From the NCBI RefSeq assembly GCF_051535235.1, contig NZ_JBPPLZ010000002.1, forward strand, positions 248,001 to 312,000: 64,000 nt of DNA, given 5' to 3'. Position numbers and translations under genes: made by a program. Below, piece after piece: positions 1 through 7,383 of the stretch; position 1 is the first letter of the stretch; each line of letters starts with the position of its first letter. The notes below the pieces were generated by a model that was given only the letters and a program-made list of their open reading frames with translations, did not search any database and had not been told where the DNA came from. Source of the stretch: Nitrobacter sp051535235. Lineage in GTDB: Bacteria; Pseudomonadota; Alphaproteobacteria; Rhizobiales; Xanthobacteraceae.

Positions 1-2
1 CG

Positions 3-2027
3 TCGGTTGCTGTTTGGGGCGTATTCTGGCTGGTGCAATTCGATTCGGTGGCGCGGGCGGCCGATATGCCGCTAAAAGCGCCGCCGGCCGAGGAGGTCCA
101 GAGCTATCCCGCCTATGGCTGGGCGGGATGTTATGTCGGCGCCGGGATGGGGATCGCGTTTTCGCGTTCCGATTGGGTTTATCGCAACAGCAATCCCTAC
201 ACTGCCACCGGTAATCTTGATCCGCAGTTGATCGACGGCGCCGCTTTCAGGGATCGCCGCGGCGTCGTCGGCGCACAGGTCGGCTGCAATACGATGGTCT
301 CGGGTCCGTGGCTTGTCGGCGCCGAGCTGTCCTGGATAGGCAATCCGCTTCGCCGGGAGAAGAACAACAATTTCGATCCGGCGCAGGGCCAGGCCTTTGT
401 CCCGCTGGAGACCTTCGTCACGACCGACATTCAATCCGTCTTCAACCTGACGGCGCGGCTCGGCTATGCCGTCAACGACAACTGGCTGTTGTATGTGAAG
501 GGCGGTTACGCGCTTGGCCAGATCCAGACGTCGGGATATCTCACGCCGAATTTCGGGACTTTCGACTGGAGCAACACGCGCTGGCACAACGGATGGACGG
601 TCGGGGCAGGTCTCGAATACCGGCTGTTCCGCAATGTCACGGTCGGCGCCGAATATGCTTACACCAAGTTCGAGAGCAAGGATCATGTCGGCCGCCACGA
701 GGTTATCGACACCACCCTCAATGAGCCCGCCAACCCGGTCATTCACGGCGTGAGCGCCGACATGCACACCGTGATGGCGCGGGTCAATTTCGGCCTGGGC
801 GATCCCGTGGGGACGCTGGAAAGCCCGCAGCAGGATCCGGGCCTTCCGGGTACGTGGTCGGCCTTCATGAGCACCGGTCCGCACTATTCGGCCTGGACCG
901 GCACGCGCGGCGTGAACGTGTTCGCGCCCGATCGCGGCAAGGGTTATCAGGTTTACACGCCGACGCTGGTCGGTATCGACTACGACGATCCCTCGTCAAT
1001 GAAACTAGAAACCCGTTTCAAGGGCGGTCATGTCTACGCGCGACACGAAACGGCGGGACAGCAGGCGACCTACAACGGTCCGATCGATTCCGAGGCATCG
1101 GTTACTGCAACGCTCCAGAACTTCGAAACGTTTCAGCCGACGTTCGGCGTCGCCCTCAATATCCCGACCGGTACCGCGTATCTTCCGAACAACCAGCGTT
1201 TCGCGCGCATGGATCCCGACCTCGTCGACATCGGAAGTTATGGCGCCGGCTTCAACGTCAATCCGACGGCCGGGCTGGTTTTCGGGCTGAATGAAAATAC
1301 TGCACTGTCGGTTTCGGGCGGTTATGCCTGGCAGGGCAGTTTCATGAGGGAAGGAATAGATCCGTCCGCCGCGACGGGGTTCGGCGTTTTCAACCTCAAG
1401 AACCAGATCGATCCAGGCAGCGTCTTTACAGCCAATGCCAACCTGAAGACGCAGATCAACAGCCTCGCGCTTGAGGGAACCGTTGCGTACATGTCGGAAA
1501 CCGTCGTGAAGGTCGATGGCGTCGCCAACGGCAAGGCCGGCGATCGCTTTGTGAGCAACCTCGTCGCGCAATATCAGTTCGATCCGCAATGGGCGCTGGT
1601 CATGAGCGTGTCGCATACATTCCAGGAAAAGAACCAGATTCCCGGGATCTTCGGTCCTCTTGTGGTGGAGCGGCGCAATTCCAACAGCCATCTCGTGATC
1701 GGCTCGGTCGAGCCGTCCTTCCTGATCACCGAACAGCTGAAGCTGGCGGCGAATTACAGCTTCCTCTACCGCTCGGATAATTTTTACGATCAGATCAACG
1801 CCGAATTCATTCCGGCAAAAACCAAGCACTCGGTTGGCGCAAGTGCGACCTATACGGTATCGCCGCACGCCTCGGTCGAGTTGAAGGGAGGCTATTCCTG
1901 GGTGCGTCAGGACACCGGCGCGTTCCTCGAAACCTCGACCGTTCCGGCGGAAGTGCGAGAATATCTTCCGCCACAGCTAAGCTACCGCGCCTGGACCACG
2001 TCGCTTACAGCGAACCTGCAATTCTGA
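3..2027 (+). CDS. Outer-membrane protein with two fused beta-barrel regions, 5' partial
   Basis: The frame is open to the left window edge, so the start lies upstream. The first visible residues are hydrophobic (SVAVWGVFWLV) and run to ARAADMPLKAPP, which looks like the end of a signal peptide followed by the mature start typical of Rhizobiales Omp25/RopB-like proteins. About the first 250 residues fit that small-barrel family (AGCYVGAGMGIAFS, alternating aromatic strands, ending near ARVNFGLG). Roughly 400 further residues form a second run of amphipathic strands that I cannot name and end in LTANLQF, the terminal Phe expected of BAM-inserted proteins. Normal members of the first family stop after about 230-280 residues, so this is a fusion or a two-barrel protein. 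Outer-membrane location is well supported; function is unknown. Confidence 0.8.
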   Translation, partial: SVAVWGVFWLVQFDSVARAADMPLKAPPAEEVQSYPAYGWAGCYVGAGMGIAFSRSDWVYRNSNPYTATGNLDPQLIDGAAFRDRRGVVGAQVGCNTMVSGPWLVGAELSWIGNPLRREKNNNFDPAQGQAFVPLETFVTTDIQSVFNLTARLGYAVNDNWLLYVKGGYALGQIQTSGYLTPNFGTFDWSNTRWHNGWTVGAGLEYRLFRNVTVGAEYAYTKFESKDHVGRHEVIDTTLNEPANPVIHGVSADMHTVMARVNFGLGDPVGTLESPQQDPGLPGTWSAFMSTGPHYSAWTGTRGVNVFAPDRGKGYQVYTPTLVGIDYDDPSSMKLETRFKGGHVYARHETAGQQATYNGPIDSEASVTATLQNFETFQPTFGVALNIPTGTAYLPNNQRFARMDPDLVDIGSYGAGFNVNPTAGLVFGLNENTALSVSGGYAWQGSFMREGIDPSAATGFGVFNLKNQIDPGSVFTANANLKTQINSLALEGTVAYMSETVVKVDGVANGKAGDRFVSNLVAQYQFDPQWALVMSVSHTFQEKNQIPGIFGPLVVERRNSNSHLVIGSVEPSFLITEQLKLAANYSFLYRSDNFYDQINAEFIPAKTKHSVGASATYTVSPHASVELKGGYSWVRQDTGAFLETSTVPAEVREYLPPQLSYRAWTTSLTANLQF

Positions 2028-2039
2028 GAGGATAGAAAT

Positions 2040-2408
2040 ATGCGCTATGCGATCGCTATCGCCTCGGCGGCATGTGGGGGACTGATGTGGGCGTTCACTG
2101 TGGGCGCCTTTGCGAAACCCGCACAACCCGCGGCCGCTTCGCCCCAGAGGGTCGTCCAGGCGCCAAAACCGCCCCAACGCTGCCTGCGGGCGCTCGACGG
2201 AAGCTGCACCAACCTGGCGGTCGTCGACTCCGTGCGGCGGCGTGCGGTTATTTTCTCGACGTTACGCGTTTCCTATTACGGCACCCCGGCGGGCACGATA
2301 CCGGGAGGTATCGGTATCGAGCGCTTCTTCCGCGACGATCCGGTTCTGTTCGGGTTGCCGACCGTCGTTTACGGTCCGGGACCCTGCTGTATTCTGAGGA
2401 CCAAATGA
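2040..2408 (+). CDS. Small secreted protein, unknown function
   Basis: A 122-residue protein starting 12 nt after the outer-membrane protein gene, with a good Shine-Dalgarno (GAGAGGA) before ATG, so probably co-transcribed with it. Residues 1-25 form a signal peptide (hydrophobic AIASAACGGLMWAFTVGAFA, cleavage near AFAKP). The mature part is Pro/Ala-rich, then has four cysteines (RCLRALDGSC and GPCCILR) that could form disulphides in the periplasm. I do not recognise the family. The coupling suggests a partner or accessory of the upstream barrel protein, which is inference only. Confidence 0.65.
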   Translation: MRYAIAIASAACGGLMWAFTVGAFAKPAQPAAASPQRVVQAPKPPQRCLRALDGSCTNLAVVDSVRRRAVIFSTLRVSYYGTPAGTIPGGIGIERFFRDDPVLFGLPTVVYGPGPCCILRTK

Positions 2409-2435
2409 TCACGTCCCGACGTCAGTTTGCAACCG

Positions 2436-2465
2436 GGCGGCGCATGTGTGGCTTCGCCGCCTTTT
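2436..2465 (+). terminator. Rho-independent terminator after the outer-membrane protein pair
   Basis: GGCGGCG (2436-2442) pairs perfectly with CGCCGCC (2455-2461) across a 12-nt loop and is followed by TTTT. It lies 28 nt after the stop of the small secreted protein and would end the two-gene unit. The rest of 2466-2691, up to the end of ispB on the other strand, shows nothing I can name. Confidence 0.6.
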
Positions 2466-2691
2466 GAAATCGTCAACGCGTCCGCACACGTCCGACTCGT
2501 GCGTGGCTTTTCAGCCAAGGCTTGCTTGCGCGGTCGTCTGCCCAGGAACTTTGCCGGACCGTCGCGTCGTTCCGTGCCATCGGCATCGGTATGTCGGTTC
2601 GTCGCAGGACCGCCGAAGTCAGCGGCGGCTGATCCAACCCGGTCTCAAGTCTGCGGAGACAAGCTCTCTGCTCTCGTCCCTGGCCGACGGT

Positions 2692-3702
2692 TCAGTGCGA
2701 CCGCGCCAGGCAGAACGCCACGACCTGCTCCAGCGCGCTCTTCATCGGCGACGGCGGAAACAGCGCCAGCGCATCCACCGCCATCGCGCCGTAGTGCTGG
2801 GCGCGGTTGAGGGTATCCTCCAGCGCGCGATGCTTGGTCATCAATCCGATGGCGTGATTGAGATCGTTGTCGCCGATCTCGCCTTCCTCGAGCGCTCGCA
2901 CCCAGAATTCGCGCTCGGTATCGTTGCCGCGGCGGAACGCCAGCACCACCGGCAGCGTGATCTTGCCCTCGCGGAAATCGTCGCCGACGTTCTTGCCGAG
3001 CTTGGCCGACTTGCCGCCGTAATCGAGCACGTCGTCGACGAGCTGGAAGGCGATCCCGAGGTTCATGCCGAAGGAGGCCGCCGCCGTCTCTTCGGCTTTC
3101 GGACGTCCGCCGAGCACCGGGCCCACTTCGCAGGCGGCGGCGAACAGCTCGGCGGTCTTGCCGCGGATGACTGCGAGGTATTCGTCTTCGGTGGTGGCGG
3201 TATTCTTCGCCGCCGCGAGCTGCATGACTTCGCCTTCCGCGATGGTGGCGGCCGCCGACGACAGGATGTCGAGCGCGCGCAGCGAGCCGACTTCGACCAT
3301 CATGCGAAACGCCTGCCCGAGCAGGAAGTCGCCGACCAGGACGCTGGCCTCGTTGCCCCACACCATGCGCGCCGACAGCTTGCCGCGACGCAGTTCGCTC
3401 TCGTCGACCACGTCGTCGTGCAGCAGGGTCGCGGTGTGCATGAATTCCACGGAGGCCGCGAGCTTGACGTGACCCTCACCTGAATAGCCGGCGAGATGGG
3501 CCATCGCCAGCGTCAGCATCGGACGCAGCCGCTTGCCGCCGGACGAGATCAGGTGGTTCGCGACTTCCGGGATCATCGTGACTTCCGACCCGGTCCGCGA
3601 CAGGATGGTGGCGTTGACGCGTTCCATGTCGGCGGCGACGAGCTCGACCAGCTGGTCAACGGAGCCTGTCGAGTGGCTTTCGAATGGGACAATGACCGCC
3701 AA
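2692..3702 (-). CDS. ispB: Octaprenyl/polyprenyl diphosphate synthase
   Basis: A 336-residue trans-isoprenyl diphosphate synthase that makes the ubiquinone side chain from FPP and IPP. The first aspartate-rich motif is LLHDDVVDE, the second is QLVDDVLDY, and GGKRLRP binds the pyrophosphate. Length fits E. coli IspB (323 aa). The frame extends upstream to 3930, but the family N-terminus (MAVIVPFES) matches a TTG codon at 3702-3700 with GGAG nine bases before it, so I take TTG as the start. It is divergent from the DUF2007 gene. ubiA, which consumes the polyprenyl product, lies about 30 kb away at 33.5 kb. Confidence 0.93.
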   Translation of the reverse strand: MAVIVPFESHSTGSVDQLVELVAADMERVNATILSRTGSEVTMIPEVANHLISSGGKRLRPMLTLAMAHLAGYSGEGHVKLAASVEFMHTATLLHDDVVDESELRRGKLSARMVWGNEASVLVGDFLLGQAFRMMVEVGSLRALDILSSAAATIAEGEVMQLAAAKNTATTEDEYLAVIRGKTAELFAAACEVGPVLGGRPKAEETAAASFGMNLGIAFQLVDDVLDYGGKSAKLGKNVGDDFREGKITLPVVLAFRRGNDTEREFWVRALEEGEIGDNDLNHAIGLMTKHRALEDTLNRAQHYGAMAVDALALFPPSPMKSALEQVVAFCLARSH

Positions 3703-3856
3703 GCTGGGGATCTCCGAATTGTTCTGTCCGCGCCATTTGCGGCTGTTACAATAGAAAGTGGCGGTTGGCGCGGCAAGCGCAGGTAGTTGTTGACATGGAG
3801 CGGTTGACATGGGCCACGGGGCCGTGAAGCTGCGCATGGCGCGGGAGAATGCGGGA

Positions 3857-4093
3857 TTGCGCGAATTGGTCCGAACCAACGACGTGGTGCTGGTGTCGGC
3901 GATCGGCGCGCTGCTGGACGGCGCCGACATCTACCATCTGGTGCTGGATCAGAACATGAGCGTGATCGAGGGATCGCTCGGTATCCTGCCGCGCCGCATT
4001 CTGGTGCATGACGAGGACAACGCCGAGGCACGCCGGCTTCTCATCGAAGCCGGGCTGGGTCACGAATTGCGACCCGACGACGCTGGACGATGA
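3857..4093 (+). CDS. DUF2007 family protein
   Basis: A small (78 aa) protein of the DUF2007 family ('putative signal transducing protein'), which has an ACT/PII-like fold in other bacteria; its role here is not known. The conserved part begins RELVRTNDVVLVSAIGALL, so I chose the TTG at 3857, preceded by GGGAGA with an 8-nt gap; an in-frame ATG at 3809 would add 16 residues with no family support. Its stop overlaps the start of the next gene as ATGA, so the two are translationally coupled. Confidence 0.75.
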   Translation: MRELVRTNDVVLVSAIGALLDGADIYHLVLDQNMSVIEGSLGILPRRILVHDEDNAEARRLLIEAGLGHELRPDDAGR

Positions 4094-4848
4094 CTGGCGC
4101 ACGACCTGAAGTGCGCGAGGATGCATTTCTTGGCGGTCGGCTGCGGCTGTATCAACCCCTGTCCGGCCATCGCGCCGGCCATGACGCGATGCTGCTCGCC
4201 GCCGTGACGCCGGGCAAACGCGGCGACCGTATCGTTGATTTCGGAGCGGGCGTCGGCGCAGCCGGGCTCGCGGTGGCGACGCGCCTTGCCGGCATCGATC
4301 TGACGCTGGTCGAACGCGACGAAGTCCTCGCCGATCTGGCGCGCCGCAACGCGGTTCTCAACGGGATCGCGGCGCGGGTCCGTACCTTCGATATCACGGC
4401 CGGAGCGGAGGCTTTCGCAGGCGTCGGTCTCGGTCCCGACAGCGCCGACGGGGTGCTGATGAATCCTCCGTTCAACGATTCGGAGCGGCATCGGCCATCG
4501 CCCGATGAGAACCGTCGCGCGGCCCATGTCGCGGAGCCTGCCACGCTCGACAGGTGGGTCCATGCGTCGCGGCGTGTGCTGAGATCCGGTGGCGTGCTTT
4601 GCCTGATCTGGCGCAGCGACGGTCTGGCCGAGGTGCTGGCCGCGCTCGGTCGCGGTTTCGGTGGCATCGCGATCCGTCCGGTGCATCCGGATGCGGACAA
4701 GCCCGCGATCCGCATCCTGGTTCGTGCCGTCAAGGGCAGCCGCGCCCCACTCCGGCTTTGTCCGGGTCTGATGCTGGCCGACGAGACCGGCCTGCCGAGC
4801 AAAGAGAGCTGTAAGATTCTGTCCGGCGGACAGGTTATTTCGCTGTGA
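4090..4848 (+). CDS. tRNA1(Val)-A37 N6-methyltransferase-like (TrmN6/YfiC family)
   Basis: A 252-residue SAM-dependent methyltransferase. The SAM-binding motif I is VDFGAGVGAAGLA (near residues 49-61), an acidic ribose-binding residue follows in LVERDE, and the catalytic N6-adenine/glutamine type motif is NPPF. The N-terminal GRLRLYQPLSGHRAGHDAMLL matches the YfiC/TrmN6 family, which methylates adenine 37 of tRNA-Val. It overlaps the DUF2007 gene by ATGA. A glutamine N5-methyltransferase is the alternative reading of NPPF, but the N-terminal segment argues for TrmN6-like. Confidence 0.8.
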   Translation: MTGARPEVREDAFLGGRLRLYQPLSGHRAGHDAMLLAAVTPGKRGDRIVDFGAGVGAAGLAVATRLAGIDLTLVERDEVLADLARRNAVLNGIAARVRTFDITAGAEAFAGVGLGPDSADGVLMNPPFNDSERHRPSPDENRRAAHVAEPATLDRWVHASRRVLRSGGVLCLIWRSDGLAEVLAALGRGFGGIAIRPVHPDADKPAIRILVRAVKGSRAPLRLCPGLMLADETGLPSKESCKILSGGQVISL

Positions 4849-5022
4849 TGGCAGATGAGTCCTGCACGCAGCGCACCGCATGACTCCTCCTTTGCCGCCG
4901 CCTGGAGCAGATGTGAAGTAAAAGGCATTGAGAAGACTACCGATATTCGCACCAGCGCTTACATCCCTGTGTAACTCCGGCACTTGCATGATGCGAAATC
5001 GCCGAAGCACAGGGGAGACGGC

Positions 5023-5892
5023 ATGCGAGCAGCGCTGATGAAACTGGTTCCTACGCGATGGCGTCCCGGCACGACGGTCGTGCCGGTGGTGCGATTGTCC
5101 GGCGTGATTGGCGCCGTCACGCCGCTCAGGCCAGGCATGACGCTTGCGGGTGTCGCCAAAACGCTGGAGCGGGCGTTCGCTGTAAACGATGCCAAGGCGG
5201 TGGCGCTGGTGATCAATTCGCCGGGCGGCTCGCCGGTGCAGTCGCGCCAGATCTACCTGCGCATCCGGCAACTCGCGCAGGAGAAAAACCTTCCGGTGCT
5301 GGTATTCGTCGAGGATGTCGCAGCTTCCGGCGGTTACATGATCGCCTGCGCGGGCGACGAGATTTTCTGCGATCCTTCCTCGATCCTGGGTTCGATCGGC
5401 GTGGTCGGCAGCAGTTTCGGCTTTACCGAGTTGATCAAGAAGATCGGCGTCGAACGCAGGCTGTATACATCGGGTGAGCACAAGGCGACGCTCGATCCGT
5501 TCCTCCCCGAAAATCCCGACGACGTGGCGCGCCTGAAGGCGATCCAGCGCGAGATTCACGGCACCTTCATCGAACTGGTCAGGGCAAGCCGGGGGGCGCG
5601 GCTCAAGGGGGCGGACGATCTTCTGTTCACGGGCGAATACTGGGCGGGCGAGCGCGCGGTCGCGCTCGGCCTTGCGGATTCGATCGGCGATCTCCGTTCG
5701 ACGCTGCGGGCGCGCTTCGGCGACAAGGTCGTGACTCCGCTGATCGCGCCATCGAGCGGTTTTCTGGCGGGGCTGCTCGGCCGCAAGCCGGGAGCGGGAA
5801 CCCTGGCCGCGCTCGATGGAATCGCGGGGATGCCGGATGACCTGATTTCCGCGCTTGAAACCCGGGCGATTTGGGCCAAATTCGGCTTTTAG
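5023..5892 (+). CDS. S49 family serine peptidase (SppA/SohB-like)
   Basis: A signal-peptide peptidase A-type protease. With the start at ATG 5023 (AGGGGAGA just upstream) the catalytic serine is S102 in VAASGGYM and the lysine base is K154 in GEHKATLDPF; the 52-residue spacing equals that in Bacillus SppA. The oxyanion loop INSPGGSPVQ precedes it. It has one catalytic domain (289 aa), like SohB and unlike the duplicated E. coli SppA. There is no clear N-terminal membrane anchor, only an amphipathic start and a hydrophobic strand, so its membrane association is uncertain. An in-frame ATG exists at 4984 without family support. Confidence 0.88.
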   Translation: MRAALMKLVPTRWRPGTTVVPVVRLSGVIGAVTPLRPGMTLAGVAKTLERAFAVNDAKAVALVINSPGGSPVQSRQIYLRIRQLAQEKNLPVLVFVEDVAASGGYMIACAGDEIFCDPSSILGSIGVVGSSFGFTELIKKIGVERRLYTSGEHKATLDPFLPENPDDVARLKAIQREIHGTFIELVRASRGARLKGADDLLFTGEYWAGERAVALGLADSIGDLRSTLRARFGDKVVTPLIAPSSGFLAGLLGRKPGAGTLAALDGIAGMPDDLISALETRAIWAKFGF

Positions 5893-6010
5893 AGCCCGCC
5901 ACGCCGAAATTCGGCGCTATTTGGTCTCGAAACAGCGATTGCGGGAACGATCAGGTTGGGCGAGAATATAGCCAAATGGGGGTCCGACAACGAAGGAAGA
6001 GGATCGACCG

Positions 6011-6199
6011 ATGCCGCCGCTGATTGCACTTGCAGCTACCCTCGGTGGACTAGTCGCGTTCCGCTGGCTCTACAACACCGCCAAGCGGATCAATCAGGAG
6101 CTTGAGGAGGCGCGGATGGCCCGTGTTGCAGAGCCGGCGCGCCGCGATATTCCGACCCTGCGGCGCGATTCCCGCACCGGCGCCTACCGGCCCGACTAA
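6011..6199 (+). CDS. Small single-pass membrane protein, unknown function
   Basis: A 62-residue protein with AGGAAGAGG upstream of its ATG. Residues 4-20 (LIALAATLGGLVAFRWL) form one transmembrane segment; the rest is a charged, coiled-coil-like stretch rich in Glu and Arg (KRINQELEEARMARV) and a basic tail. It sits between the S49 peptidase gene and glyQ on the same strand. I recognise no function. The good ribosome binding site and regular membrane topology make it likely to be real. Confidence 0.6.
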   Translation: MPPLIALAATLGGLVAFRWLYNTAKRINQELEEARMARVAEPARRDIPTLRRDSRTGAYRPD

Positions 6200-6435
6200 C
6201 CCGACTGAGACGGGCGCGCGGAACGGTCTTGCCGTTCGCGTGCCCCCGTTATGAATAGCGGGCACCCATGCCCCTCCGGTCCACCGGTTAATCCCGGGAC
6301 CGAGTTGTGCTGTCATGCGCCGTCATTTGCTGGAATGCCGGCCATTTTCGCTGACCGTTGTCCCGCCATCGCTTGATTTGGGTTTCCCCGGCCGATACGG
6401 TCGCCGCGCTTTCACCCGAATCTCCGACAAGTCCG

Positions 6436-7380
6436 ATGGATTCCCTGCCTCCGCACATGCGCCCGGAACGCTCGTTCCAGGGCTTGATCCTGACCCTGCA
6501 ACGCTATTGGGCCGACTATGGCTGCGTCATTTTGCAGCCCTATGACATGGAGGTGGGGGCGGGCACCTTTCATCCGGCGACCACGCTACGCGCGCTGGGG
6601 CCGAAACGCTGGAACGCGGCCTATGTGCAGCCCTCGCGACGTCCCAAGGACGGTCGCTACGGCGAGAATCCCAACCGCCTGCAGCACTACTATCAGTTTC
6701 AGGTGATCCTCAAGCCGTCGCCGTCCGACATCCAGGACCTCTATCTGAAATCGCTGGCTGCGATCGGCGTTGACAGCGTGCTGCACGACATCCGTTTCGT
6801 CGAGGACGACTGGGAAAGCCCGACGCTGGGGGCGTGGGGTTTGGGGTGGGAATGCTGGTGCGACGGCATGGAAGTCAGCCAGTTCACCTATTTCCAGCAG
6901 GTGGCGGGCGTCGAATGCGCGCCGGTGGCGGGCGAACTCACCTACGGGCTGGAGCGGCTGGCGATGTTCGTGCAGGGCGTCGACCGCGTCTACGATCTCA
7001 ATTTCAACGGCCGCGAGGGCGCCGACAAGGTGAGCTACGGCGATGTGTTCCTGCAGGCCGAGCAGGAATATTCGCGGCATAACTTCGAGCACTCCGACAC
7101 CGCGATGCTGTTCGAGCAGTTCAGGATGGCCGAAAGCGCGTGCAAAACATATCTCGACGCCGGCTGGCAGGACGATCCGAAGCAGCCCGGCAAGCACGCG
7201 GCGCACCTGATGGCACTGCCGGCCTACGACCAATGCATCAAGGCGAGCCACGTCTTCAATCTGCTCGACGCGCGCGGCGTGATCTCCGTGACCGAGCGGC
7301 AAAGCTACATCCTGCGCGTGCGCGATCTGGCGAAGGCCTGCGGCGAGGCGTGGCTGCATACTGACGCGGGCGGCGCCTGA
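6436..7380 (+). CDS. glyQ: Glycine--tRNA ligase alpha subunit
   Basis: The alpha chain of the bacterial alpha2beta2 glycyl-tRNA synthetase; it contains the class II catalytic core that forms glycyl-adenylate. It begins SFQGLILTLQRYWADYGCVI and has the very conserved AGTFHPATTLR and YVQPSRRPKDGRYGENPNRLQHYYQFQV. It is 314 aa against 303 in E. coli. I chose ATG 6436 because upstream in-frame codons (TTG 6358) encode nothing family-like. glyS follows after 3 nt, so the two subunits are co-translated. Confidence 0.97.
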   Translation: MDSLPPHMRPERSFQGLILTLQRYWADYGCVILQPYDMEVGAGTFHPATTLRALGPKRWNAAYVQPSRRPKDGRYGENPNRLQHYYQFQVILKPSPSDIQDLYLKSLAAIGVDSVLHDIRFVEDDWESPTLGAWGLGWECWCDGMEVSQFTYFQQVAGVECAPVAGELTYGLERLAMFVQGVDRVYDLNFNGREGADKVSYGDVFLQAEQEYSRHNFEHSDTAMLFEQFRMAESACKTYLDAGWQDDPKQPGKHAAHLMALPAYDQCIKASHVFNLLDARGVISVTERQSYILRVRDLAKACGEAWLHTDAGGA

Positions 7381-7383
7381 GCG

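Noticed and set aside
5902..5916. CGCCGAAATTCGGCG considered as a terminator for the S49 gene
   Set aside because: The palindrome has a one-base centre, so the hairpin would be very short, and no T-run follows.
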